Shown: positions 31,853 through 41,152 of the stretch, one piece after another
Layout: each line of letters begins with the position of its first letter
How positions within the stretch are numbered: the first letter of the stretch is position 1
Origin: RBC038 sp041390625
GTDB lineage: Bacteria; Chloroflexota; Dehalococcoidia; UBA2979
DNA: 64,000 bases
Reading direction: 5' to 3'
Assembly (NCBI GenBank): GCA_041390625.1
Contig: JAWKPM010000001.1
Location: 124,001 to 188,000 of the forward strand
Position numbers and translations under genes: made by a program
Notes under the pieces: model-generated
The model's database searches: none
Told to the model about the DNA's origin: nothing
The model's input: only the letters and a program-made list of their open reading frames with translations

Positions 31853-34186
31853 TCACGGGGCCGGCTCCTCGGGAACGGCGACGATGCGCAGTCGGCCGGA
31901 TTCGAACGCGACAGGCCATGCCGCGAAGCGTTCGGCCATGCTTCCACCGTAGCGCCGCGCTTCCTCGTTGCCGAGGACGACGTATGTCACACCGTATTGT
32001 CGCGCGAGCGTCGCCGCTTCGTCGGTAGCGCCGAGTTCATAGATCGTTGCGACATCGGCCTCGCGGCGGGCAATTTCCTCGCTGCGGCCGCGCCACTGCC
32101 GCTCGTGGCCGGGCCACGCGAGCACGGTCGGAACGCCGCTCATCGTGGAGATGCGGTTCGTCTGCTCGTAGGACTGGCCGACGGCCTCGAGGAGCACATC
32201 GCCGTCCTCGAGGTTGGCGCGGGCCCAGGCGACGGCCGCGGCCTCGTCGGGCGCCTGGAGCGCGAGGAACCGCGTGGCATCGAGGGCCGGCGGCTGGCCC
32301 TCACGACCTCGACTGATGGCCGCAGCGGGGGCGTACAGCAGCGCGACGAACAGGACGACACCCATCGAGGCGACGACGAAGCCGGCGCCGAAGGCGCGGC
32401 CGCGGCGGCGGACGAACTCGATGGGCGAACGGTAGTGCGGCTGGAACGTCGAGCCCGGTCGCTCCTGCCTCAAAAGATCGAGGGCGTCGCCGGCCGCCGC
32501 GCCGCCCGCGACCGCCGCGAGCAGCCATGCGCCGTACCAGAACTTGAAGACGGTATTGAGGCGGCCGCCGAAGGCGTCGACGAGGTAGACAAGCTCGGTC
32601 GCCAGCACGATCGTGCCAGCGGCCGTGAGGGCCGCCAGCCACGCCGCCCGGCCTCGGTCGCCGTCGCGGTAGGCGGAGGCTGCGGCCCCGCCGCTCCAAC
32701 CGAGGGCGGCCACGAGTGCTGCGAGGGTGAGCCAGCCGCTGCCTCGCTCGCCGATCGCGCTGCCCTCGCCCATCGCCGGCGCGAGCAGCAGCCAGCCGGC
32801 GACGGGCAGGCTCGCGAGCACGAGCGCCGTCACGAGGTGGCCTCGTTCGATGCGCGGGCGCAGCAACACGATGGCCGCGATCGAGGGCGCGAGCACTGGC
32901 AGCCACACGAGCAGCAGGCGCAGCGGATCGGAGCCGGCACCCGCTACACCGACCTCGAGCGGCACGGTCTCGAGCGTCGAAAGGAACGGCCACGCGAGGA
33001 CGGCGGCCAGGATGCCGGGCACGATGAGGTGTCGGAGCATGCCGAAGATAGCGCCCAGGTGCCCCCAGCCCGTCGCGAGGTACGCCGCCGCACCAGCACC
33101 GAGCCAGATCGCCCCGTACAGCGCTGCGTCCCAGCTGTTCGTCATCGCGAGGCCGGCGAAGAGCAGGGCGGAGAGCGCGAGCGCCTCGGGCCTGCGGCGC
33201 CAGGCACGCCAGGTCAGCGGCGTCGAGCCGTCGAAGGCCGGTAGGGTGACGGCCACGGCGAGCACGGCCAGCGGCAACGCCATCACGTGGGCGTGGAGAT
33301 CACCGAGGATGAACGAGAACGCCGGGAACTCGGTAATCGTGCCGGGCAGCACGCGCGTGGCGCGCCACCACCACCAGAAGCCGTCGGGCACGCCGCTCGT
33401 TGCGCCCTCGAGGGGTGGAAAGCCCTCGACGCCGGCGTGCGCCCAGAGGCTCGCGCTCCCGAAGCCGTTCGCGGCGAGCACCTCGAGCCCGCCCTCGAGC
33501 GTGGCGACGAGCAGGAGCAGCACCACGGCGATGCCACCGGCGGCCCAGTAGGCGGCCTCGTCGCGTCGCCGGCCGAGGGCGAGCACGTCGCCGGCGAGCG
33601 CGAAGACGGCCGCGGCGGCGAGAGCACCGGCCGTCGCAACGCCGAGGGTGAACGCCACGCCGACGTCGATGCCGGACAGGCGTGCCTCGATGTCCACGGT
33701 CGTGTGGCCGAGGTGGTAGTAGGACACGGGCTCGCCACCGAACCACGTGTCGGCCGGTGGGAAGCGGTCGGTGTCGTGGACCGTGCGCAGCAGCATCAGG
33801 TCCATCGGCTTCTCGGTGAATGCGGCGTCCGGCGCCTGCACCCGAACGAAGGCGATCAGCACGAACACGGCGAGGAAGAGCGCCTCGCCGACGAGCAGCA
33901 GGCGCTGCCGGCCGCGCACGACCTCGACGAGCGCGGGCCTCGACCACCACAGCCACGCGCTCCAGCCCCAGAGCAGCACCAGCGCGAGGAGCACGGCGAG
34001 CGTGCCGTAGGGCAGGATGCCGACGCGCCCGCCGAGCCAGACTACGTACGCCACGAGCAGCAGCGCCAGCGGTCGCGCGTAGAGCACCCCGCGCGAGCGG
34101 AGGCTGCCGAAGAGCAGCGTCGAAGGCAGGAGCCCGCCCGCGCCGATGGCGACGAGCGCGAGGTACCAGCGGGCGACGTCGAGCAT
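31853..34186 (-). CDS. DUF2298 (Chlor_Arch_YYY-type) membrane protein
   Basis: A 777-residue multi-pass membrane protein starting at ATG 34186. Diagnostic loop: EKPMDLMLLRTVHDTDRFPP, then WFGGEPVSYYHLGH, the YY motif that gives the family its name. Many helices are visible (over a dozen), and the C-terminal about 120 residues form a soluble domain (SYEQTNRISTMSGVPTVLAW, TYVVLGNEEARRYGG). It is thought to be a glycosyltransferase-like GT-C protein, but no activity has been shown to my knowledge. 13 bp downstream of ftsY and 13 bp upstream of the TIGR03663 gene. Confidence 0.85.
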   Translation of the reverse strand: MLDVARWYLALVAIGAGGLLPSTLLFGSLRSRGVLYARPLALLLVAYVVWLGGRVGILPYGTLAVLLALVLLWGWSAWLWWSRPALVEVVRGRQRLLLVGEALFLAVFVLIAFVRVQAPDAAFTEKPMDLMLLRTVHDTDRFPPADTWFGGEPVSYYHLGHTTVDIEARLSGIDVGVAFTLGVATAGALAAAAVFALAGDVLALGRRRDEAAYWAAGGIAVVLLLLVATLEGGLEVLAANGFGSASLWAHAGVEGFPPLEGATSGVPDGFWWWWRATRVLPGTITEFPAFSFILGDLHAHVMALPLAVLAVAVTLPAFDGSTPLTWRAWRRRPEALALSALLFAGLAMTNSWDAALYGAIWLGAGAAAYLATGWGHLGAIFGMLRHLIVPGILAAVLAWPFLSTLETVPLEVGVAGAGSDPLRLLLVWLPVLAPSIAAIVLLRPRIERGHLVTALVLASLPVAGWLLLAPAMGEGSAIGERGSGWLTLAALVAALGWSGGAAASAYRDGDRGRAAWLAALTAAGTIVLATELVYLVDAFGGRLNTVFKFWYGAWLLAAVAGGAAAGDALDLLRQERPGSTFQPHYRSPIEFVRRRGRAFGAGFVVASMGVVLFVALLYAPAAAISRGREGQPPALDATRFLALQAPDEAAAVAWARANLEDGDVLLEAVGQSYEQTNRISTMSGVPTVLAWPGHERQWRGRSEEIARREADVATIYELGATDEAATLARQYGVTYVVLGNEEARRYGGSMAERFAAWPVAFESGRLRIVAVPEEPAP

Positions 34187-34199
34187 GCGCTCCGGCCTG

Positions 34200-35168
34200 C
34201 TACGCCTCCGCCGCCGCGGGCTCGGCGAGCAGCGACTCGACGAAGGCACGGGGCTCGAACGGGGCGGCGTCACCGGGTCCCTGGCCCGTTCCGATGAAGC
34301 GCACCGGTAGGCCGAGGTCGCGGGCGATGGCGAAGACGATGCCGCCGCGGGCGGTGCCGTCTAGTTTCGTGAGCATCACGCCGGTGACCTCGACGGAGTC
34401 GGTGAACGCGCGGGCCTGCGAGAGGCCGTTCTGGCCCGTCGTCGCGTCGAGGACGAGCAGCACCTCGTCGGGCGGGCGGCCGAGGCCGCGCTCGATCACG
34501 CGCCGCACCTTCGCCAGCTCGTCCATCAGGTTCTGCTTGTTGTGGAGGCGGCCGGCGGTGTCGACGAGGACGAGGTCGGCGCCGCGGGCGCGCGCGGCCT
34601 CAACGGCGTCGAAGGCGACGGCGGCGGCGTCGGCGCCCTGCTGGTGCGCGATCACCTCGATACCGATCTGCTTGCCCCAGGCCTGCAGCTGCTCGATAGC
34701 TGCGGCACGGTAGGTGTCGCCAGCGGCGGCGAGGACCTTGAGGCCCTGCTCCTGGTGGAGGTGGGCGAGACGGCCGATCGCCGTCGTCTTGCCGGTACCG
34801 TTCACGCCGACGATCAGCGCGAGCGACGGCGCCTCCGGCCACGCCTCATCCTCGGGGCGGCCCCACAACCGGCCTCGGGGCTCGGCGGCGGGGGCTTCGA
34901 GGACCGCGATCAGCTCCTCGCGCAGGAGCGTGCGCACGTCCTCGGCCGTCGAGGGGTGCTGTGCGCGCACCTGGTCGAGGATGTCCATCGTCGTCTGGAC
35001 ACCGGTGTCGGCGCCGATCAGCACCTCCTCGAGCGACTCCCACAGTTCCTCGGTGACGTCCGAGCCGCGAAAGACCTCGCCCAGGCGGCCGAACCACGAG
35101 CGGCGCGTCCGCGTCAGCGCCTCGCTGGTGGCGGCGTCCGTCTCCTTGTTGCGCCCGAACAGCCTCAT
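34200..35168 (-). CDS. ftsY: Signal recognition particle receptor FtsY
   Basis: A 322-residue SRP GTPase receptor, short form: a 45-residue N-terminal head, then the NG domain only, without the acidic A domain of E. coli FtsY. GTPase motifs: GVNGTGKTT (121-129), DTAGRLHN, and TKLDGTARGG. It receives ribosome-SRP complexes at the membrane; the SRP RNA gene is 14 kb away in the same window. Follows smc by 66 bp and begins the run of membrane-protein genes downstream. Confidence 0.95.
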   Translation of the reverse strand: MRLFGRNKETDAATSEALTRTRRSWFGRLGEVFRGSDVTEELWESLEEVLIGADTGVQTTMDILDQVRAQHPSTAEDVRTLLREELIAVLEAPAAEPRGRLWGRPEDEAWPEAPSLALIVGVNGTGKTTAIGRLAHLHQEQGLKVLAAAGDTYRAAAIEQLQAWGKQIGIEVIAHQQGADAAAVAFDAVEAARARGADLVLVDTAGRLHNKQNLMDELAKVRRVIERGLGRPPDEVLLVLDATTGQNGLSQARAFTDSVEVTGVMLTKLDGTARGGIVFAIARDLGLPVRFIGTGQGPGDAAPFEPRAFVESLLAEPAAAEA

Positions 35169-35234
35169 CGTGACTCCGCCCCGTGTTTCGCCTCGAACGT
35201 CCCTGCCAGCGTACGTCGCGCCGGGCCAGCTCGG

Positions 35235-38200
35235 CTACGAAGCCTGCGGCAGGTCCGCCAAGCGGAGCGACAGCACGCGCGAGGTCGAGTCGTCGGCCAT
35301 CGAGACACCGTAGATGGCGTCCGCCGCCTCGATGGTGCGGCGGTTGTGGCTGATGACGATGAACTGCGAGCGGTCCGTCAGCTCCTTCAGCGTGTCGACG
35401 AAACGGCCGACGTTCGCCTCGTCGAGGGCGGCATCGACCTCGTCGAGGACGCAGACGGGGGCCGGGTTCACCGACAGCAGCGCGAACAGCAGCGCCACCG
35501 AGGTGAGCGAGCGCTCGCCGCCGGACAGCACCGCGAGGCTCGCAACGCGCTTCCCGGGTGGCTGCGCCGAGATCTCGACGCCGGCTTCCTCGCCGTCCTC
35601 GCCCTCAAGGAGTCGGAGCTCGGCGGCGCCGCCGCCGAAGAAGCGCTCGAAGTAGCCGGAGAAGGCCGTCGCGACGGCGGCGAAGGTCTCGCGGAAGCGC
35701 TCGGCGATGAGCTTGCGCAGCTCCTCGATGGCCTGGCGAAGGTCGGCCTCGGCGGTCTCGAGGTCCTCGACCTGGCCCTTCAGGAACTCGTAGCGCTCCT
35801 GCTCGGCGGAGAGGTCCTCGATCGCCTCGACGTTCACGGGACCAAGCGAGCGTATCTCGCCGCGCAACTCGGAGATGCGCTTGCGCAGCTCGACGGGGCT
35901 CACCTCGGCGCCGCCGCGGATGGGGCGGCCGGCCGCGGCCAGCGCCTCGGCCTCACCGTCTTCCTCGGAGGCGTCGTCCGAGGAGTCGAACAGGCCTCGT
36001 TGCTCCGCCACCTCGCGCTCGCGCTGCGTCGAGGGGGCCGACTCCTTCGAGGGGGCGGCACGGACGAGGCCGTGCTCGTCGAGCTCGAACCCGTCGTCGC
36101 GCATCTGCTCCTGCACGCGCTGCAGCTGCCCGAGGGTCTGGCGGAGCGCGTTCTCGGACTCGAGGACCGAGCGCTCCGCCGTCAGGAGCGCCGCCTGCGT
36201 CGACTGGCGCTCGTCCTGCAGGCCCTGCTCCTCGCGGAGGACGGCGCCGAGGGCCTCGCGGGCCGGCTCGACGGCGGCCTGGGCGAGCGCGAGCGTCTGC
36301 TGCTGCTGCTCCACGCCCTCGCGCATGCCGCGTAGCGACAGCTCGAGGTCCTGACTCTCCTCGGTGGCGGCGCGGAGCTGCTCGCGGCGCTGGGCAAGCT
36401 GCTCGCGCGCGCGGCGGCGAGCCTCGGCGCGCTCCTCCCGCTGCTCGATGGCGGCGCGCTGCGTGCCCTCGATGGCGGCGAGCTCGGTAACGGCCGCCGT
36501 CACGCGCTCGGCGACGGCGTCGCGCTCGGCGCCGACCGCGTCCGAGCGGTCACGCAGCGTGGTCAGTGAGGCCTCGGCGGCGGCGAAGTCGCGCTCGAGC
36601 TCGTCGCGGCGGGCGATCGCAGCATCGACGGCCGACGCGTCGCCGGCGCCCTGGGCGAGGGCGCGACGCACGAGGCCCATCTCGCCGTTCAAACCAGCCT
36701 GACGACGTCGGAGCGCGGCGGCCTCCTGCTCGTGGGTGCGGCGCTGCTCCTCGGCGGTGTCGGCCGAGGTGCGAGCCTCATCGACGGCCGAGCGCGCCTC
36801 GAGGATCACGCGCTCGAGCTCGCCGAGGCGACCTCGGGCGACGCCCACGGCCTCGTCGAGGGCGACCCGGCGCTCGGGCAGCTCCTCGAGCTCGCGCTGC
36901 AGGCTGAAGCGCTCGCTGCCCGCGCCGACGCGGCCGCCGAAGTAGGCGCCGCCGGGGCGGAGCAGCGTGCCGTCTCGCGTCACGACCGAGCCGAGACCGC
37001 GCTGGACCATCTCCTGCGCCGTCGCGAGGTCGTCGACCACGATGATGCGGCCGAGAAGCGTGTCGATGAGCGGGCGGTAGCGCTGCTCGCAACGCACGAG
37101 GCGGGCGGCCACGCCGACCACGCCGCGCTCGTTAAAGAGGTTGAGCGGGTACTGGTGCGGCACCTTGTCGAGTGGATAGACCGTCGCGGTGCCGGCGCTC
37201 TGATCGCGCAGGTAGCCGAGGGCCGCGACGGCATCGTCCTCGCTCTCGACGACGATGGCCGAGACCTGCTCGGCGAGCGCGGCCTCGATGGCCTGGTCGA
37301 GGCCGCTGGGGACACGCAGCAGGCTGATCACTGCGCCGATGACGCCTCGAAGGCCGTCCGCGTCTTCGGGGGCGTCCTGCGGCAGGCGCGGCGCATCGAG
37401 GAGCGCCTCGGCGCCACCGCCGGCGACACCGACGGAGGCGGCCAGCCGCTCGAGCATGGCGGCGCGCTCCTCGTGCTGGCGGAGGGCGGACTCGGCGGCG
37501 CGGAGGGCGTCGCGGGCCTCGATCAGCTGGCGCAGCTGCTCCTCGAGGTGCGCCTCGGCGCGCTCGCGACGGGTGCGCGATTCGCCGCTGCGGAGGTCGT
37601 GGCTCTGCCCCTCGCGACGGAGGGTGAGCGCGCGCTGGCCGAGCTCGCGCAGCTCGCCGAGCAGACGCTCGCGGTTCGCCTCGGCCTGGCGGCGTTCGGC
37701 GTCGGCGGCGAGCTGGCGCTGCTGCAGCTCCTCGATGCGGCGACGGGCATCGTTGAGCGCCTCGTCGAGGCGGGCGCGGCGGGACTGGGTCTCGGAGAGC
37801 TCGCGCAGCACCACGCGCGCGGCCTCGTCGGCCGAACGCAGCGCCTCGCGCTCGCGCTCCACGCGGCCGCGGGCCTCGAGGACCTGCGCCTCGAGGCCGG
37901 AGAGATCCGTGTCGCCCTCGTCGCCGGCGTCCGGCGCGGCCTCGAGGGAGGCGAGCTCGGCCTCGAGCTCCGCGCGGCGGGCGGCGAGCAGCTCCAGCCG
38001 CTGCTCGGTGAGGGCGATCTGCTGCTTCGAGGCCATCTCGGCCTCGGCGAGCCGCCGCTCCTCGGCCTGGAGCGCCTCGAGCGCTTCGCGGCGCTCCGTG
38101 GCGAGCGCATTCAGCTCGGTGAGGCGCTTGCCGACGCGATCGGCGTTCTGCTGCGCGATGCGGAAGGCCTGCGTGTGCTGGTCATGCGCGGCGCGAGCGG

Positions 38201-38927
38201 AGGCCAGCGCCTCGTTGGCGGCGCGGAGCTCGTGGTCGAAGTAGACGAGCTGCGCCTCTTGCAGCTCCGACGCGAGCTCGCGGTAGCGCTGCGCACGGCT
38301 CGTCTGCCGCTGGAGCTGGCGGATGCGCGGCTCGACCTCGCGGATCAGCATGCGGACTCGGCCGAGGTTGTCTCGGGTCTCGGTCAGTCGGCGCTCGGAG
38401 AGCGTGAGCTGCTGGCGGTGGCGACGAACGTTCGCAGCCTCCTCGATGAGGTCACGGCGCTCGGACGGGCGCATGGCGAGCACCTCGTCGACGAGGCCCT
38501 GCGACATCATCGCGTAGGAGTTCTGGCCGACGCGGGCGCGGCGGAAGAGGTCGGTCACGTCGCCGAGGCGCACCTTCTGGCCGTTGATGAGGTACTCGTT
38601 CTCGCCGGAGCGGAACGCGCGGCGCGTGACCGTGACCTCACCGAACTCGATGGGCATCCAGCCCTCGGCATTGTCGAGGGTGATCGAGACCTCGGCGGCG
38701 CCCATCTGCCGGCGGCGGTCGGAGCCCGAGAAGATCACGTCCTCGGTCTTGCGTGCACGGATCTGGCGCGCCGACGTCTCGCCGAGCGCCCAGCGGATGG
38801 CGTCGGAGACGTTGGACTTGCCGGAGCCGTTCGGGCCGACGATCACCGTCAGCCCGGGACCGAAGTCGAAGGTCTGGCGGTCGGCGAAAGCCTTGAAGCC
38901 GTGCGCCTCGAGTCGTCTCAGGTGCAT
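35235..38927 (-). CDS. smc: Chromosome segregation ATPase SMC
   Basis: A 1230-residue SMC. N-terminal head with Walker A GPNGSGKSN (31-39); two long coiled coils; hinge around residues 510-650 (RGVIGAVISLLRVP, VYPLDKVPHQYPLNLFNERG); C-terminal head with the signature LSGGERSLTSVAL from residue 1134 and Walker B CVLDEVDAALDEANV. Complete, with an acidic insert (SSDDASEEDGEAEA) in the second coiled coil. Bacterial condensin core; the kleisin ScpA/ScpB genes are not in the window. ATG start with GAGGAG upstream, 13 bp after rnc. Confidence 0.96.
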   Translation of the reverse strand: MHLRRLEAHGFKAFADRQTFDFGPGLTVIVGPNGSGKSNVSDAIRWALGETSARQIRARKTEDVIFSGSDRRRQMGAAEVSITLDNAEGWMPIEFGEVTVTRRAFRSGENEYLINGQKVRLGDVTDLFRRARVGQNSYAMMSQGLVDEVLAMRPSERRDLIEEAANVRRHRQQLTLSERRLTETRDNLGRVRMLIREVEPRIRQLQRQTSRAQRYRELASELQEAQLVYFDHELRAANEALASARAAHDQHTQAFRIAQQNADRVGKRLTELNALATERREALEALQAEERRLAEAEMASKQQIALTEQRLELLAARRAELEAELASLEAAPDAGDEGDTDLSGLEAQVLEARGRVEREREALRSADEAARVVLRELSETQSRRARLDEALNDARRRIEELQQRQLAADAERRQAEANRERLLGELRELGQRALTLRREGQSHDLRSGESRTRRERAEAHLEEQLRQLIEARDALRAAESALRQHEERAAMLERLAASVGVAGGGAEALLDAPRLPQDAPEDADGLRGVIGAVISLLRVPSGLDQAIEAALAEQVSAIVVESEDDAVAALGYLRDQSAGTATVYPLDKVPHQYPLNLFNERGVVGVAARLVRCEQRYRPLIDTLLGRIIVVDDLATAQEMVQRGLGSVVTRDGTLLRPGGAYFGGRVGAGSERFSLQRELEELPERRVALDEAVGVARGRLGELERVILEARSAVDEARTSADTAEEQRRTHEQEAAALRRRQAGLNGEMGLVRRALAQGAGDASAVDAAIARRDELERDFAAAEASLTTLRDRSDAVGAERDAVAERVTAAVTELAAIEGTQRAAIEQREERAEARRRAREQLAQRREQLRAATEESQDLELSLRGMREGVEQQQQTLALAQAAVEPAREALGAVLREEQGLQDERQSTQAALLTAERSVLESENALRQTLGQLQRVQEQMRDDGFELDEHGLVRAAPSKESAPSTQREREVAEQRGLFDSSDDASEEDGEAEALAAAGRPIRGGAEVSPVELRKRISELRGEIRSLGPVNVEAIEDLSAEQERYEFLKGQVEDLETAEADLRQAIEELRKLIAERFRETFAAVATAFSGYFERFFGGGAAELRLLEGEDGEEAGVEISAQPPGKRVASLAVLSGGERSLTSVALLFALLSVNPAPVCVLDEVDAALDEANVGRFVDTLKELTDRSQFIVISHNRRTIEAADAIYGVSMADDSTSRVLSLRLADLPQAS

Positions 38928-38940
38928 CGGGGGCTCCTCG

Positions 38941-39753
38941 TCACTGCGCGGTCTCGATGTTCGAGGCTGCGTCCGCCGGGGAGCGAGCGGCGCTGCGTTC
39001 GTCGCGTTCGTTGGTGGCGCCTTCGTTCAGGCGTTCGGTCAGGACGTCGAGGGCCACGCGGGCGGCCTCCTTCTCGGCGAGCTGGCGGCTGGCGCCGCTG
39101 CCGGTGCCCAGCACCTCGGTGCCCAGCCGGACCTCGACGGTGAAGAGGCGGTCGTGCTCGGGTCCGTCCTCGGCGATCGTGATGTACTCGGGGCGGGCCT
39201 GGAGGCCCTGCGTCAGCTGCTGGAGGTCGCCCTTGGGATTCAGCACGGCGTCCTCGTCGAGGGCGTCGATGTCCGGCCCGAGCGTGCGGTCGATGAAGTC
39301 GCGCACCGCCTCGAGGCCCTGGTCGAGCAGGATCGCGCCGACGATCGCCTCGTAGACGCGCTCGAGGTTGCGCTCGCGCTCGCGGCCGCCGGTGCCCTCC
39401 TCGCCACGTCCGAGCAGCAGCGAGGCACCGAGGCCGAGGTCACCGGCGACGCGCGCGAGGGTGGGGCCCATCACGAGCTGAGCCCGCCACTCCGTGAGGC
39501 GTCCCTCCGGCTGATCCGGGTAGCGGTCGTACAGCGTCTCGGCGATCACGAGGCCGAGGGCCGCATCGCCGAGGAACTCGAGCCGCTCGTTGGTCTCAGG
39601 GGCCAGCTCCGGGTGCTCGTTGGCGTAGGACGAATGGGTGAGCGCGACCCGCAGCAGGCCTTCGTCGCGGAACTCGACCTCGATGGCATCCGCCGCAGCG
39701 CGCACGCGCTCGCCGAGGTCACGACGGTCCGGATCGGAGGAGGCGGAGACCAC
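38941..39753 (-). CDS. rnc: Ribonuclease III
   Basis: A 270-residue RNase III from the GTG at 39753 (AGAGGGG five bases upstream). The catalytic box ERLEFLGDAALG (56-67) with E59 and D63 is intact, and VYEAIVGAILLDQG gives the remaining metal ligands. A C-terminal dsRNA-binding domain follows (QLTQGLQARPEYITIAEDGP). A Ser/Ala-rich, charged tail (NEGATNERDERSAARSP) extends past it. First gene of a long operon rnc-smc-ftsY, a common order in several phyla. A GTG 18 bases upstream is also possible but would bury the ribosome site. Confidence 0.94.
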   Translation of the reverse strand: MVSASSDPDRRDLGERVRAAADAIEVEFRDEGLLRVALTHSSYANEHPELAPETNERLEFLGDAALGLVIAETLYDRYPDQPEGRLTEWRAQLVMGPTLARVAGDLGLGASLLLGRGEEGTGGRERERNLERVYEAIVGAILLDQGLEAVRDFIDRTLGPDIDALDEDAVLNPKGDLQQLTQGLQARPEYITIAEDGPEHDRLFTVEVRLGTEVLGTGSGASRQLAEKEAARVALDVLTERLNEGATNERDERSAARSPADAASNIETAQ

Positions 39754-39857
39754 GGCAACCCCTCTGCACACGTCCGCGCCTCCGCCTCGCGTACGATGTG
39801 CCGCACGTGACCGTGCAGACCAGCGATCGCGCTCTTCGGGTCCGTCGCTGGGCCGCG

Positions 39858-39887
39858 ATCGTAGGAACCGACCCTCGCCAGTGTCAA
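39858..39887 (-). promoter_or_regulatory. Promoter of the rnc-smc-ftsY operon
   Basis: On the minus strand a perfect TTGACA (39882-39887), 18 bp, then TACGAT (39858-39863). Predicted transcript start about 39851, leader about 98 bases. Same architecture as the SRP RNA promoter. Confidence 0.65.
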
Positions 39888-39904
39888 TAACCGATCATGC
39901 GCCT

Positions 39905-41152
39905 ATGCGCCTGAACGAACGTGGCCTCCTCGAAGCGCTACCGACCGAGGTGGCGCGGGCGGTGCGCGCTGCCTCGAACCTGTCAACGCGTCAGGGTGGC
40001 CGGCTCTGGGTCGTCGGTGGCGCCGTCAGGGATTATGTAGCAGATGTGCCACTGCGAGACGCCGATCTCGCGACGGACCTCGATGCCGGCGAGCTGGCGA
40101 GCGAGGCGGCGCGACGCCTCGGCGGCACCGTGAGCGCGTGGCCGCGCTTCGGGACGGCCTCGATCGCCCTCGACGTGCATCGCGTCGACCTCGCGACGCT
40201 GCGCAGGGAGCGCTATCCGAGGCCGGGAGCGCTGCCGGTGGTCACGCTTGGCGCGAGCATTGAGGAGGACCTCGGGCGGCGCGACTTCACGGTGAATGCG
40301 ATCGCCCTCGAGCTGGGCCGGCCACGGGGCGTCGTGGACCCGTTTGGCGGCCTCGATGATCTGCGGGCGCAGCGGCTGCGGGTCCTGCATGAGCGATCGT
40401 TCCGCGACGACGCGACGCGGCTGTGGCGCGGCGCCCGCTACGCCGCCCGCCTCGACCTGCGCCCCGACGCGGAGACGGCGCGCCTGATCGATGCCGGCGG
40501 CGCGTGGCTTCGGTCGATCAGCGCCGATCGCATCTGGGCCGAGTTCGAACGGACGGCCGCGGAGCGCCGACCGGGGCGCGTGCTCGCGTTGCTCGAGGAT
40601 TGGGGCGTGCTCGCAGCGACCCACCCCACGCTGCGCCACGGCCTCGAGGCGCGTCGCGCCCTCGGACGACGTCGATTGCCCCTCGATGTCGCGTGCCTGC
40701 TGGCGGTGCTGCTCGCCGGCGAACCCGAGCGCGAGGCGGCAGCGGCGCGCCTCGGGGCGACGACCGAGGCGCGGCGGGCCGTCGAAGACGCCTCGCGGCT
40801 GCTGGCTGCCTCGGAGGGAGCCCTGCGGGACACAGAGGTGCTGAGCGGCCTCGAGTCGACGGGCGAAGCGGGCCGCGAGGCGGCTCGCATGCTCGCGCCG
40901 GAGAGCCAGCGGCGGCTGCAGCGGGCGTTGCGACGGTGGGAGCGAACGCGCGCCCACCTCGATGCGCCCGCGCTGGAGCGCCTCGGGGTCGCGCGCGGGC
41001 CGGCCCTCGGGGAGTGGCTGCGACGCTTGCGCGCCGAGCGCTACCTCGGCAATGTGGGCAGCGCCGCCGAGGTCCGCCGGCTGATTCGGCGCGAACTTGC
41101 GGCCTCGCGCTCGCCGCGGGCCGGCGCGCCGCCGAGAGGAACAACGCGATGA
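39905..41152 (+). CDS. cca: CCA tRNA nucleotidyltransferase / poly(A) polymerase family
   Basis: A 415-residue class II nucleotidyltransferase. Catalytic head: VVGGAVRDYVADVPLRDADL (36-55), where D52/D54 bind the metals; RRDFTVNAIALEL and RGARYAARLDLR follow as in the tRNA-repair enzymes. The C-terminal about 150 residues are less conserved. Function: builds or repairs the CCA end of tRNAs; a poly(A) polymerase role cannot be excluded. Start: ATG at 39905. It diverges from the rnc operon and overlaps the next gene by ATGA. Confidence 0.88.
   Translation: MRLNERGLLEALPTEVARAVRAASNLSTRQGGRLWVVGGAVRDYVADVPLRDADLATDLDAGELASEAARRLGGTVSAWPRFGTASIALDVHRVDLATLRRERYPRPGALPVVTLGASIEEDLGRRDFTVNAIALELGRPRGVVDPFGGLDDLRAQRLRVLHERSFRDDATRLWRGARYAARLDLRPDAETARLIDAGGAWLRSISADRIWAEFERTAAERRPGRVLALLEDWGVLAATHPTLRHGLEARRALGRRRLPLDVACLLAVLLAGEPEREAAAARLGATTEARRAVEDASRLLAASEGALRDTEVLSGLESTGEAGREAARMLAPESQRRLQRALRRWERTRAHLDAPALERLGVARGPALGEWLRRLRAERYLGNVGSAAEVRRLIRRELAASRSPRAGAPPRGTTR

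Noticed and set aside
36732..39143. Long antisense frame opposite smc and rnc
   Set aside because: Mirror of the coiled-coil codons of SMC; no motifs or ribosome site.
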